Source: Pasteurella atlantica
Lineage (GTDB): Bacteria > Pseudomonadota > Gammaproteobacteria > Enterobacterales > Pasteurellaceae
NCBI RefSeq assembly: GCF_963693435.1
Contig: NZ_OY856306.1
Span: 1,178,001 to 1,242,000 of the forward strand
DNA: 64,000 nucleotides
Direction: 5' to 3'
The notes under the pieces are model-generated. The model was given only the letters and a program-made list of their open reading frames with translations, was not told where the DNA came from and ran no database searches. Shown here piece after piece: positions 20,131 to 30,266 of this stretch. A program made the position numbers and the translations under genes. Within the stretch, counting starts at the first letter, position 1. Every line of letters starts with the position of its first letter.

Positions 20131-20925
20131 ATGCAATTAATTCATCGTACGGCTAAAATTAGTCCATTGGCTATTATTGAAGAAGGTGCAATAATTGGAG
20201 AAAGCGTCGAAATTGGTGCATATACAATCATTGGTAAGAATGTAGAGATTAGAGCAAGAACTAAAATTCATTCTCATGTCATTATTAATGGTCATACTCA
20301 GATTGGTAAAGAAAATGAAATTTATCAATTTGCAACAATAGGTGAGAAAAATCAAGACCTTAAATATAAAGATGAACCCACTAGAACAATCATTGGTGAT
20401 CGTAATCGTATTCGTGAAAGTGTGACTATTCATAGAGGTACTGTACAAGGTGGTGGAGTGACTAAGATTGGTGATGATAATTTATTAATGATCAATACTC
20501 ATATAGCACATGATTGTCAAATTGGAAATCGTTGTATTCTTGCAAATAATGCTACTCTTGGTGGGCACGTAACTCTTAATGATTTTGTTATTGTAGGTGG
20601 AATGTCAGCAATACATCAATTTGTTGTAATTGGCTCACACGTAATGCTTGGTGGTGGTTCTATTGTTGTTCAAGATATTCCTCCTTATGTAATGGCACAA
20701 GGAAATCACGCACGTCCATTTGGTGTAAACTTTGAAGGCTTGAAGCGTCGAGGCTTTGAAAAAGCAACAATGCATGCAATTCGGAATGTATATAAATTGA
20801 TTTATCGCAGTGGAAAAAAAGTAGAAGAAGTGCAACAGGATATTGAACATTATGCTAAAACAGAAGCTGCAATTAGCCTATTTTTAGATTTCTTTAAAAA
20901 CTCAACTCGTGGAATTATTCGATAA
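20131..20925 (+). CDS. lpxA: UDP-N-acetylglucosamine acyltransferase
   Basis: LpxA catalyses the first step of lipid A synthesis. The 264-residue protein is a left-handed beta-helix with hexapeptide repeats (about 10-185) and a helical C-terminus; the catalytic histidine lies in [19 protein letters not shown] is 6-7 nt before the ATG, 9 bp after fabZ. In most relatives lpxB follows at once; here the next gene is convergent and unrelated, so the lipid A cluster stops. Confidence 0.98.
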   Translation: MQLIHRTAKISPLAIIEEGAIIGESVEIGAYTIIGKNVEIRARTKIHSHVIINGHTQIGKENEIYQFATIGEKNQDLKYKDEPTRTIIGDRNRIRESVTIHRGTVQGGGVTKIGDDNLLMINTHIAHDCQIGNRCILANNATLGGHVTLNDFVIVGGMSAIHQFVVIGSHVMLGGGSIVVQDIPPYVMAQGNHARPFGVNFEGLKRRGFEKATMHAIRNVYKLIYRSGKKVEEVQQDIEHYAKTEAAISLFLDFFKNSTRGIIR

Positions 20926-20995
20926 TTTATATTTAAAATAGGGATAACTCCCAGAATTAGAGTGATTTAATTAACTAGGGTCTCATTTTTAATAA

Positions 20996-21029
20996 AAACC
21001 TTAGAAGTTACGGTTAACTTTTGAGGTTT
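20996..21029. terminator. Long hairpin between convergent lpxA and the 21097 gene
   Basis: A 15-bp stem with two G-U pairs on the plus strand and a CGGT loop. On the minus strand the stem is followed by TTTTTATT, so it may terminate from both sides. Confidence 0.55.
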
Positions 21030-21096
21030 GGTCTGAATTTGCAAAAAACAACAATAATGTTACCGCTTAAAGATTGAAATAAGGTTTACGAAACTA

Positions 21097-21651
21097 TTAG
21101 TTGAGTGTTGAATAATCTCTAATTGCAGAACTTGGTAATGCTAAAAAGTCTGCTAACATCTGCATATCTTTTCGCATTTGTTCTAGTCCATTATGATTCA
21201 AAATATTAATACGACGTCCACCTTTGGTGAGCATATTCATCTCATAGCAAACGTAACTTAGCTGCTGTTTCTGATTGATTTGTAGCCCTACAATATTTTC
21301 TAATTTAACACATCGATATGGTTTTTTTGAAAAAACACCTATTTTCTTATCAAATTTAATTTTAGCAATATAATCGCTAGAGACGTAAAATCCCAGTATA
21401 ATCAAACTTATACCGAAGAGCGTAATAAATAAAAAAAGATCAAGTTGTGAAGTGTAATAATAAATGATAGAAGCAATAACAAATAGCAATCCTCCTAAAA
21501 CAAAGTAGAGCATTGAGTAGCCGATGGATTCTCTTGTAGGTTTGAAATAGAATAACTCATCTTCAACGATAGCATAATGAGTACAAAATTTAGGACCATT
21601 TTTTAATAAATGCTTACTTAAGTTAATCTCGTGCTGAATTACTTTTTTCAT
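21097..21651 (-). CDS. Small membrane protein of unknown function
   Basis: I do not recognise this family. The 184-residue product has a soluble N-terminal 40 residues, two adjacent membrane helices (about 44-67 and 72-92) and a soluble C-terminal domain with alternating strands (residues about 95-170) reminiscent of bacterial PH-like membrane proteins. I choose the ATG at 21651 because GAGG lies 6-7 nt upstream; a GTG four codons earlier overlaps that ribosome-binding site. The gene follows the symporter gene on the same strand but a strong terminator separates them. Confidence 0.7.
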   Translation of the reverse strand: MKKVIQHEINLSKHLLKNGPKFCTHYAIVEDELFYFKPTRESIGYSMLYFVLGGLLFVIASIIYYYTSQLDLFLFITLFGISLIILGFYVSSDYIAKIKFDKKIGVFSKKPYRCVKLENIVGLQINQKQQLSYVCYEMNMLTKGGRRINILNHNGLEQMRKDMQMLADFLALPSSAIRDYSTLN

Positions 21652-21664
21652 ACTATACCTCACT

Positions 21665-21695
21665 GATAAAAAATAAGCCTATCAAAGGATAGGCT
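21665..21695 (-). terminator. Intrinsic terminator after the symporter gene
   Basis: Perfect 8-bp stem AGCCTATC/GATAGGCT (21676-21695) with a 4-nt loop; on the minus strand it is followed by TATTTTTT. It ends just before the ribosome-binding site of the next gene. Confidence 0.85.
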
Positions 21696-21728
21696 CATTC
21701 TATAATAGTTGTGTTTTATTTGATAGAA

Positions 21729-23249
21729 TTATTTATATTTTTTAATCTCACCAGATTTCACTCGAGCGACAAAAGATACAAATTCTTTTTTAACAACAGG
21801 CATTAAAAAGTAAAGACCAATGATGTTAAAGATAGACATTGCAAAAATTGCGGCATCAGAGAAGTCGATAACAAAACCAAACTTAACAGTTGCACCGATA
21901 ACAACGAATAAACAGAAAACAATTTTATAAACCATTTCTTTATTCGCGCCTTCACCCACTAAGTAAGTCCAGCCTTTAAGACCATAGTAAGACCACGAAA
22001 TCATAGTTGAGAATGCAAATAAGATAACAGCAACAGCTAATGGATATTTAAACCAATCTGCAGTATGAGTAAATGATTCAGCGGTTAATTGAACACCAGT
22101 TAAACCAGAACCATCAAATGGTGCTGTATTTTGTCCTGCAATAGTGATAACTAAAGCAGTCATTGTACAGATAACAACAGTATCAATTAATGGTTCAAGT
22201 AATGAAACTAATCCTTCTGTAATAGGTTCATCTGTTTTAACTGCTGAGTGAGCAATTGCCGCTGAACCAACTCCTGCTTCATTAGAGAATGTCGCACGTT
22301 TTAAACCTTGAATTAATGCACCGATAAAACCACCAGTTACACCATCCGCTGAGAATGCACCATCAATAATAGATGAGAAAGCAGGACCAATATGATCGAC
22401 GTTTGAGCCAATAACAAAAAGAGACATCGCGATATATAAAAATGCCATCCAAGGTACAAGCTTTTCAGTTACTGAAGAAATTGATGGCATACCACCGAAG
22501 ATAACAGAGAATGTAAGAGCAGCTAAAATAATACCAGTTACTACACCATATTCAGCAGGAACGCCAAAGGCATAATTTAACATTGCGTGTGCTTGGTTTG
22601 CTTGGAACATATTACCGCCACCTAACGAACCTAAGATAACCATAATAGCAAAACCAACAGCAAGGAATTTACCTAAACCACCAAAACCACGTTCTTTTAA
22701 GCCTTGGCTTAAGTAGTACATTGGACCGCCAGAAACTACACCTGAAGGTAAAATAGTACGGTATTTAACCCCAAGAGTACATTCCACAAATTTAGAAGCC
22801 ATTCCTAAAAGACCTACTATAATCATCCAAAATGTTGCACCTGGACCACCAATAGCAAGAGCTGCACCCACACCCGCAATATTACCTAAACCAACCGTTC
22901 CAGAAAGAGCTGTGGTTAATGCTTGAAAGTGACTAACTTCACCAGCTTCTTTTTTATCTGGATTCGTGTATTTACCACGTAAAATATCAATTGCTAAACC
23001 AAATTTACGAAATTGAACGAAGCCGAAATAGAAAGAAAAGATCAATGCTGCAACAAGTAACCAGCCTGCAATTAATAAGAAACTTGTTCCATTAATATCT
23101 ACTGAATAGAAGATGGTGCTAACAAAAGGACCAAAAACAGTAGCCATCGTACTATCAACATTATGACTTAATGTTGTAAGCCAAGATTCTGCACTAGCAG
23201 AAAGGGGAAGTAATAGCACTAAAAATGCCATCATTTTTTTAAAGTTCAT
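21729..23249 (-). CDS. Alanine/glycine:cation symporter (AGCS family)
   Basis: An inner-membrane importer of alanine or glycine driven by Na+ or H+. The 506-residue protein has about ten membrane helices and the family motifs ALSGTVGLGNIAGVG, GPGATFWMI and RATFSNEAGVGSAAIAHSA. An N-terminal hydrophobic stretch (residues 6-21) resembles a signal anchor, as is usual in the family. I choose the ATG at 23249, with GGAG 8 nt upstream; the GTG three codons earlier overlaps that site. It resembles AlsT proteins, but substrate choice is not readable from sequence. Confidence 0.92.
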   Translation of the reverse strand: MNFKKMMAFLVLLLPLSASAESWLTTLSHNVDSTMATVFGPFVSTIFYSVDINGTSFLLIAGWLLVAALIFSFYFGFVQFRKFGLAIDILRGKYTNPDKKEAGEVSHFQALTTALSGTVGLGNIAGVGAALAIGGPGATFWMIIVGLLGMASKFVECTLGVKYRTILPSGVVSGGPMYYLSQGLKERGFGGLGKFLAVGFAIMVILGSLGGGNMFQANQAHAMLNYAFGVPAEYGVVTGIILAALTFSVIFGGMPSISSVTEKLVPWMAFLYIAMSLFVIGSNVDHIGPAFSSIIDGAFSADGVTGGFIGALIQGLKRATFSNEAGVGSAAIAHSAVKTDEPITEGLVSLLEPLIDTVVICTMTALVITIAGQNTAPFDGSGLTGVQLTAESFTHTADWFKYPLAVAVILFAFSTMISWSYYGLKGWTYLVGEGANKEMVYKIVFCLFVVIGATVKFGFVIDFSDAAIFAMSIFNIIGLYFLMPVVKKEFVSFVARVKSGEIKKYK

Positions 23250-23547
23250 ATAAATCACTCCAAGTAATTAAAAAATAAATCTAGCAATCTACAATTGAAT
23301 ATTTATTATAAAATAGGGTAGAGCTAGTCGTATCAATGACAATTAAACTAATGTTTTTCAATAAGTTAGATTAAATAAAACCATTAAAATTTTAAAAGTC
23401 ATCTTTTCATTCTATATAGCTCGATTTATTTTGCAACTATTTTTTAACTTTTTTATTTTTTTTGTAACATTTTGTTTTTTGTTATGATGCTTTGAAATTT
23501 TGCTAAATATCATACTATTGGTGTTTGGATTTGCGTCATATAGACGA

Positions 23548-23595
23548 AAACCCAAGCACATCATTTGGAAAAACAATATGTGCTTAGGTTTTTTT
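23548..23595 (-). terminator. Terminator of the sucAB operon
   Basis: A 14-bp stem (AAACCCAAGCACAT and its near complement at 23578-23591, one mismatch) with T-runs on both sides. It lies directly after the sucB stop. The adjoining stretch to 23249 is A/T-rich; it holds a TATAAT on the minus strand at 23305-23310 that may serve the symporter gene. Confidence 0.75.
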
Positions 23596-23601
23596 AATAG
23601 G

Positions 23602-24810
23602 TTAAATATCTAACAATAATCTTGTTGGGTCTTCTAATAAATCTTTAATTGTAACTAAAAATCCAACAGATTCTTTACCATCAATTAAACGATGATCATA
23701 AGAAAGGGCAAGATACATCATTGGGCAGATAACGACTTCACCATCAATTGCTACTGGGCGATCTTTTATCGTATGCATTCCTAAAATGGCACTTTGAGGT
23801 GGATTGATAATAGGTGTGGACATCAGTGAACCAAATATCCCCCCATTAGTAATGGTAAAAGTCCCCCCTGTTAAATCTTCAACAGTTAATTTACCATCAC
23901 GTCCTTTAATGGCTAGTGCTTTAATCGTTTTTTCAATTTCTGCCATACTTAGCTTATCACAATCACGTAATACAGGTGTAACCAAGCCTCTTGGGGTTGA
24001 AACTGCGATACTAATATCAAAATAGTTATGATAAATTACGTCATCTCCGTCAATAGATGCATTGATTTCAGGGTAGCGTTTTAATGCTTCAACCACGGCT
24101 TTAATATAAAATGACATAAAACCTAAGCGAACATTATGTTGTTTTTCAAAAGCATCCCCATAGGTTTTACGTAAATTCATAATAGGTTGCATATTTACTT
24201 CATTAAAAGTAGTAAGCATTGCGGTAGTATTTTTTGCTTCCAATAAACGTTCTGCAATACGTTTACGTAAACGAGTCATTGGAACACGTTTTTCATTACG
24301 ATTTGTGTCAACAGAAAAATGCGTTTCTGGTTTTACTGGTTTATTTTTTGTTTTGATAACTGCTTCAACATCTTGACGAGAAATTCGCCCACCTACACCA
24401 GAACCTGTAATTTCATCAGCATTTAAGTCGTGCTCGGCTAATAAACGACGAATTGCTGGTCCCTGAGCATTGGCTAAATGATTGTCGTGTTCAATGGCTG
24501 CAGTACGACGATCTAATGGCGTGGCTTCATTTTTATCGACTGTTGCTGTTGTTATTTTACCATCATTATCTTGTATCGTACTTAGTTTTCCAAGAAGTTG
24601 CTTGCTGGTTACTGTTGCGCCTTCCTGTTGAAGAATTTCTTCAAGTATTCCCTCTTTTTCAGCAGGGACTTCAAGTACCACTTTATCTGTTTCAATTTCA
24701 ACAAGAATATCATCTCGCTGAACCTTATCTCCTACTTTTTTATGCCAAGTCGCAACCATTGCGTCTGCAACAGATTCTGGTAAATCAGGAGTAAGAATTT
24801 CAATAGTCAT
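23602..24810 (-). CDS. sucB: Dihydrolipoyl succinyltransferase (E2 of 2-oxoglutarate dehydrogenase)
   Basis: E2o forms the core of the 2-oxoglutarate dehydrogenase complex and transfers succinyl groups to CoA. The 402-residue protein has a lipoyl domain (residues 1-77, lipoyl lysine in [12 protein letters not shown]), a small E3-binding domain (about 108-147), and a catalytic domain ending with [11 protein letters not shown] (active-site His and Asp). It follows sucA by 21 bp. No sucC or sucD follows; the operon ends in a terminator. Confidence 0.97.
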   Translation of the reverse strand: MTIEILTPDLPESVADAMVATWHKKVGDKVQRDDILVEIETDKVVLEVPAEKEGILEEILQQEGATVTSKQLLGKLSTIQDNDGKITTATVDKNEATPLDRRTAAIEHDNHLANAQGPAIRRLLAEHDLNADEITGSGVGGRISRQDVEAVIKTKNKPVKPETHFSVDTNRNEKRVPMTRLRKRIAERLLEAKNTTAMLTTFNEVNMQPIMNLRKTYGDAFEKQHNVRLGFMSFYIKAVVEALKRYPEINASIDGDDVIYHNYFDISIAVSTPRGLVTPVLRDCDKLSMAEIEKTIKALAIKGRDGKLTVEDLTGGTFTITNGGIFGSLMSTPIINPPQSAILGMHTIKDRPVAIDGEVVICPMMYLALSYDHRLIDGKESVGFLVTIKDLLEDPTRLLLDI

Positions 24811-24831
24811 AATATTTTCCTTTTCTTTCTT

Positions 24832-27684
24832 TTAAAGGGTTAATGCATCATCAACGAGTTGCTGCTGTTGTTGTGTATGTAGAGCCATACTTCCGACTGC
24901 GGGTGATGCAGACGCTTCTCTTCCTGCATAACGTAACGTTGATTTTGGAGGAATAGACTCTGTAAAATGATGATTGCTTGAGTACCACGCCCCTTGATTT
25001 TGAGGTTCTTCTTGGCACCATACATAATCTTTTACGTGTTTATAGCGTTTGAGAATATGCAGCACATCTTCAAGTGGGTAAGGGTAAAGTTGTTCAATAC
25101 GAATAATCGCCACATCATTTTGTTTGTTTTTACGGCGTTGTTCGAGTAAGTCATAATAAACTTTACCCGAGCAAAGTATCACTCGTTTTATGTCTTTAGG
25201 ATCGAGATCATCAATTTCATCAATCACATTTTGGAATGTACCGTGAATTAATTCTTCTTGTTTCGACACCGCAAGTGGGTGGCGAAGCAATGATTTTGGC
25301 GATAACACAATCAATGGACGACGCATTTTACGAATGGCTTGGCGACGTAGCATATGATAAACCTGTGCAGGAGTAGAAGGAATACACACCTGCATATTGT
25401 GTTGAGCACAAAGCTGTAAATAACGTTCTAAACGAGCTGAAGAGTGTTCAGGTCCTTGTCCTTCGTAACCGTGAGGGAGTAGCATTACTAAACCACACAT
25501 ACGTCCCCATTTTTGTTCACCAGAACTAATAAATTGGTCAATAACGATTTGAGCACCATTTGCAAAATCACCAAATTGGGCTTCCCAAATAGTAAGGGTT
25601 TTTGGTAATGTGATTGCATAACCATATTCAAACGCCAATACCGCTTCTTCAGAAAGTACTGAATCCCAGACTTCAAAATGCCCTTGACTAGAATGAAGAT
25701 TAACTAATGGAATATAGCCTGTACCATCTTTTTGATTATGAATAACACTGTGTCGATGGAAGAATGTACCACGTCCCGCATCTTCTCCAGATAGGCGAAT
25801 ATGCGTACCATCGTCTAATAAAGTCGCATAAGCCATTATTTCAGCCATACCCCAATCAAATAACTTTTCACCTTTTGCCATTGCTTGGCGATCTTGATAG
25901 ATTTTGGCAACACGAGATTGCGGAACAACGCTTTCTGGATAGCTAGCAACACGTTTTGCAAGGCTGATAAATCGCTCTTGATCAAATTTACTTTCATAAG
26001 GATCTGTCCATTCGTGGTTAAGGTAGGAGACCCAATCCGCTTTTGTTTTATCCATTTTACGCCACTCAGGAACAACACATTCACCATTATCCAAGGCATC
26101 ACGATAGAGATTGATTATTTCAGTCACTTGTTCTTCTGTAACAATCCCTTCTGCAATTAAACGATCGGCATAAATTTTACGAGGAGTTGGATGTTTTTTG
26201 ATAATGCTATACATTATTGGCTGTGTAGCCATTGGTTCATCGGCTTCATTGTGACCGTGACGACGATAAGAAATCAACTCAATAAAAATATCACGTTTAA
26301 ATAAAGCACGATATTCTACTGCCATTTGGGCTGCAAATGCTACTGCTTCAGGATCATCTCCATTAACGTGAATAATTGGTGCTTGCACCATTTTTGCTAT
26401 ATCAGTGCAAAATTCGGTTGAACGAGTATCAAGAGGGTTAGAGGTAGTGAAACCGATCTGATTATTAATGACAATACGAATGGCACCTCCCACGCTATAA
26501 CCACGAGCGTGAGACATATTCAATGTCTCTTGTACTACACCTTGTCCTGCAATGGCTGAATCACCGTGAACAGTGACGGCTAATACTTTGTTGTGTTTAG
26601 TGTCATTTTTACGAATTTGTCTCGCTCGAGTTGAACCAATAACCACTGGATTTACAATTTCTAAATGAGAAGGATTAAAAGCAAGAACAAGATGCATTAG
26701 TTTATCGTCTGCGGCAAAATAAGAAGAAAAACCTTGATGATATTTTACATCCCCAGTTCTATCGCCAGAATGTTTACCTGAAAATTCATCAAAAAGTTCA
26801 GTCGGTTTTTTTCCTAGTACATTGACTAGCATATTTAAACGTCCACGATGTGCCATTCCCATCGTGACATCAGACATTCCTTGACGACTAGCGTGGCGAA
26901 TAATCTCTTTCATCATTGGAATAAACGCATCGCTTCCTTCTAGAGAAAAGCGTTTAGCACCAGGGAATTTTGCCCCGATATAACGTTCTAATCCATCAGC
27001 GGCAGTTAATTCTTCTAAAAAATTGATACGTTGTTGAGGAGAGAAAAGGGGTTTATTTAATAGACTTTCTATTTTTTTTTGTAACCATATTTTTTGTTCT
27101 TGATCTTGTACGTGCATAAATTCAAGCCCAATAGTACCACAATAAGTCTCTTTTAATTTTTTATCTAATTCACGTAATGTAATGGTTTCTTGATTATAAA
27201 CGTAACGATTAATCGTAAAGGTTTCATCTAAATCGGATTCACTAAAGCCGTGAAAACGATAGTCTAATTCAGGCACTTGTGATGTTTTCCAACGGTAATA
27301 ATTGAGTGGGTCTAAATTGGCTTCCAAATAACCACGAAAACGGTGAGCATTAATAAATTGCAATATTTTAACTAATTTTGCACTTGCATCAGGAGCAATA
27401 GCTGTTGTGCCATTTAGATGGCTAGTTTTTGCTAAATGACGAAAATAATCTCTCACACAAGAGTGTGCTTGTTCTATTTTTTGAGATTGAGGTAAGGCAT
27501 CAAAGATACCACGCCAGCTTTCTTCTACCGAAGTAGGATCATCGAGATATTGTTCATAAATATCTTCAATATAAGATTGGCTTGCTCCATTAAGTGCTGA
27601 AGATGCCAGCCACTCTTCAAAATTTGTATGAGTTGTATTATTTGCCATATAACTTGTACCTGATTTTAAGCTTTTTAGTGCCAT
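24832..27684 (-). CDS. sucA: 2-oxoglutarate dehydrogenase E1 component
   Basis: E1o decarboxylates 2-oxoglutarate using thiamine diphosphate. Motifs include MAHRGRLNMLVNVLGK, GDDPEAV with the Mg-TDP site, and ISYRRHGHNEADEP. The start at 27684 has AAGG about 6 nt upstream, giving 950 residues. Family N-termini align better from the internal ATG at 27648 (938 residues, MANNTTHTNFEEWLASS), so that start is possible. Upstream lies a half-conserved CRP site. Homology is clear throughout. Confidence 0.96.
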   Translation of the reverse strand: MALKSLKSGTSYMANNTTHTNFEEWLASSALNGASQSYIEDIYEQYLDDPTSVEESWRGIFDALPQSQKIEQAHSCVRDYFRHLAKTSHLNGTTAIAPDASAKLVKILQFINAHRFRGYLEANLDPLNYYRWKTSQVPELDYRFHGFSESDLDETFTINRYVYNQETITLRELDKKLKETYCGTIGLEFMHVQDQEQKIWLQKKIESLLNKPLFSPQQRINFLEELTAADGLERYIGAKFPGAKRFSLEGSDAFIPMMKEIIRHASRQGMSDVTMGMAHRGRLNMLVNVLGKKPTELFDEFSGKHSGDRTGDVKYHQGFSSYFAADDKLMHLVLAFNPSHLEIVNPVVIGSTRARQIRKNDTKHNKVLAVTVHGDSAIAGQGVVQETLNMSHARGYSVGGAIRIVINNQIGFTTSNPLDTRSTEFCTDIAKMVQAPIIHVNGDDPEAVAFAAQMAVEYRALFKRDIFIELISYRRHGHNEADEPMATQPIMYSIIKKHPTPRKIYADRLIAEGIVTEEQVTEIINLYRDALDNGECVVPEWRKMDKTKADWVSYLNHEWTDPYESKFDQERFISLAKRVASYPESVVPQSRVAKIYQDRQAMAKGEKLFDWGMAEIMAYATLLDDGTHIRLSGEDAGRGTFFHRHSVIHNQKDGTGYIPLVNLHSSQGHFEVWDSVLSEEAVLAFEYGYAITLPKTLTIWEAQFGDFANGAQIVIDQFISSGEQKWGRMCGLVMLLPHGYEGQGPEHSSARLERYLQLCAQHNMQVCIPSTPAQVYHMLRRQAIRKMRRPLIVLSPKSLLRHPLAVSKQEELIHGTFQNVIDEIDDLDPKDIKRVILCSGKVYYDLLEQRRKNKQNDVAIIRIEQLYPYPLEDVLHILKRYKHVKDYVWCQEEPQNQGAWYSSNHHFTESIPPKSTLRYAGREASASPAVGSMALHTQQQQQLVDDALTL

Positions 27685-27762
27685 ATATTATGCCTTAAAC
27701 TTAATTAAAAAACTTAAATTATTACAAAAAATACATTTTTTTAACAAAGCAAAAACAAAATT

Positions 27763-27778
27763 TGTGATCTAGATCGAT
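27763..27778. promoter_or_regulatory. Candidate CRP site between sucA and comEC
   Basis: TGTGATCTAGATCGAT has a perfect left half-site (TGTGA) and a degenerate right half. It lies about 80 bp before sucA and 85 bp before comEC, and could serve either. CRP control of sucAB and of competence genes is known in relatives. No CRP-S site with both TGCGA and TCGCA halves is seen before comEC. Confidence 0.4.
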
Positions 27779-27862
27779 AAATTTTAAGTAATGTTTAGCT
27801 AAATTCATCAAGTAATCGCATTCTACGATCCAATATATGGTTATTAAAATAGAAATTTAGCA

Positions 27863-30190
27863 ATGAATTTAGACCGATTTTGTATTTTATTTTGTTTTTT
27901 ATTATTAAGTATTTTCTGGTTTCCCTTAGATTATTTTTATTGGGCGATTTGGGGGAGTAGTTTAGGTGCAATAATTGTCTTTAGCATTAGAAAAAGAATG
28001 TGGGGGGCATTTTTTATTATACTCTCAGTGAGTTTTTATCAAGTACAACAAATTGCAAAAAATACTCAAAATGTCACCGCTTATCAAACGACGGAGAACA
28101 TTAAGATCATTCAAATTTTGCACCAGATAGGCTATCAAACAGCAATTGCTCAATTGGAAAATAGTATTAAATTATATTTAAAATGGCAAACGGATACGCC
28201 CTTAGAATTAGAAAGAAACTATCAAGCAAGTTTAAAAATTCGTCCTATTTCAAGTCGATTAAACACTGGGAATTTTAATCGTCAACAATGGTATTTTGCA
28301 AATAATATTAATGCAATAGCGACAGTCAAAAAAGCAAATTTAATACAAAAGTCACGTGATCATTTATCAACTCGAACACGATGGTTGGAGAGAGTAAAAC
28401 AACAAACGGAGAAATTTGCTACACAAGGGTTAATGTTGGCACTTAGCTTTGGTGAAAGAGCGTGGTTGAATAATCAAACGTGGCAACCTTTTAAGCAAAC
28501 AGCAACGGCACATTTAATTGCCATTTCAGGTTTACATATTGGTTTAGTAATGTGGCTGGGATTTGGGTTAGCAAAATTGGGGCAGTATGTCATATTGTTG
28601 ATTTTGAATAAAACAAGCGGTCACATTTTTATAAAATTTTGCAAAAAGTTAGCATTATCTTACCGCTTGCCATTCTTATTGGGGTTATGTTGTGCCTTGG
28701 GATATGCTTTTTTAGCCAATTTTTCTACGCCTACGTTAAGAGCGTTACTTGCCATTAGTTTTGTTTTATGTTTCCAATTCGCTCGTCGTCATTACACGCC
28801 AATGCAATTTTGGTGGCGAATAGTAGTGGTGTTGTTAATTTGTAATCCGATCGCCTTATTATCCAGTAGCTTTTGGCTTTCTATCTTGGCAGTACTGTGT
28901 TTGATTATTTGGTATCGTTATTTTCCATTAAAAAAAATACTTGAGGTATTACCTTTTAATGATAAATGGTTAAAGGCAAAAAGTGTTCGCTTTATTCTCA
29001 AGTTGTTACATTTACAAATCGGTATTTTATTACTTTTTGCACCTGTACAATTTTATTTTTTTGAAGGTTTATCGCCGTTTGGTTTTATTGCAAATCTAAT
29101 TATTGTCCCTTTTTATAGTTTAATCATTGTCCCTTTTATTTTGTTTTCACTGGTCACGGATAATCTTTTTGATACTTGGCAAATCGTTGATGATTTATTG
29201 CAAATGAGCCTTGATCTATTAACCCCTCTTTCCCATTCTTGGTTTTTCTTAAGTCAATATCAACAATGGCAATATCTTACCGTGAATTTATTTATTCTAC
29301 TTATTTTATACACTTGGTTAAATTATAAATTTAGACAATACTGGAAGCAGATTATTATTGCGACTGTGATATTTAATAGTCTATTTTATGCCTATTATTT
29401 CACAAAGCCACGAACACAATGGATTACCTTTGATGTAGGTCAGGGTTTAGCGAATGCCTTAGTATATCAACACGGTTTACAAACTAAAGCTGTATTATAT
29501 GATACAGGAGTAAGTTGGGGCAAAGGAAAGGCACAAAATTCAATGGCAAAATTAGAAATTCTGCCTTATTTAAAACGCAATGGTATTAAAGTAGACGCTA
29601 TATTCTTAAGTCACGATGATAAAGATCATTCAGGGGGAATAGTCGATATTTTAAAAGCTTATCCAAAAGCAAGGTTAATTTCATCAAGTAACAGAAAATA
29701 TGCCAATCGGCAAACAGAGCCTTGTATTCAAGGAAAACAATGGCAATTTGGCAAGTTTCATTTACAAGTTTACTATCCTAAAGCGGTGACATTTAAAGCA
29801 AAAAATGCAAATTCTTGCGTAATTTTAGTGAAAATTCAAAACTTTAAAATTTTGCTAACGGGAGATATTACTCAAAATGAAGAACCTTATTTTTCACAAA
29901 AAATAGGTCGAGTCGATTTTTTACAAGTTCCACATCACGGCAGTAAAACCAGCACCAGTTATACTTTACTTAACTACACAAAACCTAAATTTGCAATGGT
30001 TTCAACAGGGCGTTGGAATATTTGGCATTTGCCGAATAAGAATATAATAAAACGATTAGAAAAGAGAAATATTAAAGTGTTAGATACTGCAAAAGTGGGA
30101 ATGATTACAGTCAATTTTTATGATCAAAAATATAAAGTTAAAGTAGCGAGAGGAGAGAACAGTAGTTGGTATAATGATTTTTTTAGATAG
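27863..30190 (+). CDS. comEC: DNA internalisation protein ComEC/Rec2
   Basis: ComEC is the inner-membrane channel for single-stranded DNA during natural transformation. The 775-residue protein has N-terminal membrane helices, an OB-like soluble part (about 100-165), the competence domain with IAISGLHIGLV, further helices, and a C-terminal metallo-beta-lactamase-like domain with LSHDDKDHSGG and VPHHGSKTS. A full uptake signal lies inside the gene at 28613. The start codon has only a weak ribosome-binding site. An intact comEC and abundant uptake signals suggest competence. Confidence 0.95.
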   Translation: MNLDRFCILFCFLLLSIFWFPLDYFYWAIWGSSLGAIIVFSIRKRMWGAFFIILSVSFYQVQQIAKNTQNVTAYQTTENIKIIQILHQIGYQTAIAQLENSIKLYLKWQTDTPLELERNYQASLKIRPISSRLNTGNFNRQQWYFANNINAIATVKKANLIQKSRDHLSTRTRWLERVKQQTEKFATQGLMLALSFGERAWLNNQTWQPFKQTATAHLIAISGLHIGLVMWLGFGLAKLGQYVILLILNKTSGHIFIKFCKKLALSYRLPFLLGLCCALGYAFLANFSTPTLRALLAISFVLCFQFARRHYTPMQFWWRIVVVLLICNPIALLSSSFWLSILAVLCLIIWYRYFPLKKILEVLPFNDKWLKAKSVRFILKLLHLQIGILLLFAPVQFYFFEGLSPFGFIANLIIVPFYSLIIVPFILFSLVTDNLFDTWQIVDDLLQMSLDLLTPLSHSWFFLSQYQQWQYLTVNLFILLILYTWLNYKFRQYWKQIIIATVIFNSLFYAYYFTKPRTQWITFDVGQGLANALVYQHGLQTKAVLYDTGVSWGKGKAQNSMAKLEILPYLKRNGIKVDAIFLSHDDKDHSGGIVDILKAYPKARLISSSNRKYANRQTEPCIQGKQWQFGKFHLQVYYPKAVTFKAKNANSCVILVKIQNFKILLTGDITQNEEPYFSQKIGRVDFLQVPHHGSKTSTSYTLLNYTKPKFAMVSTGRWNIWHLPNKNIIKRLEKRNIKVLDTAKVGMITVNFYDQKYKVKVARGENSSWYNDFFR
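28613..28621 (+). other. DNA uptake signal sequence (Apl type)
   Basis: Full 9-mer ACAAGCGGT followed by CA, inside comEC. An ACCGCTTG core faces it at 28672. Confidence 0.75.
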
Positions 30191-30266
30191 AAAATGCAAG
30201 GAGAGCCTTTATTTTATAAAAGAGTGTGATAAGGTATAAACAACTATTTTTAAATACATTAAAGCG

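Noticed and set aside
27811-27820. CRP-S (competence) site before comEC
   Set aside because: Only a TCGCA half-site is present; the opposite half is absent.
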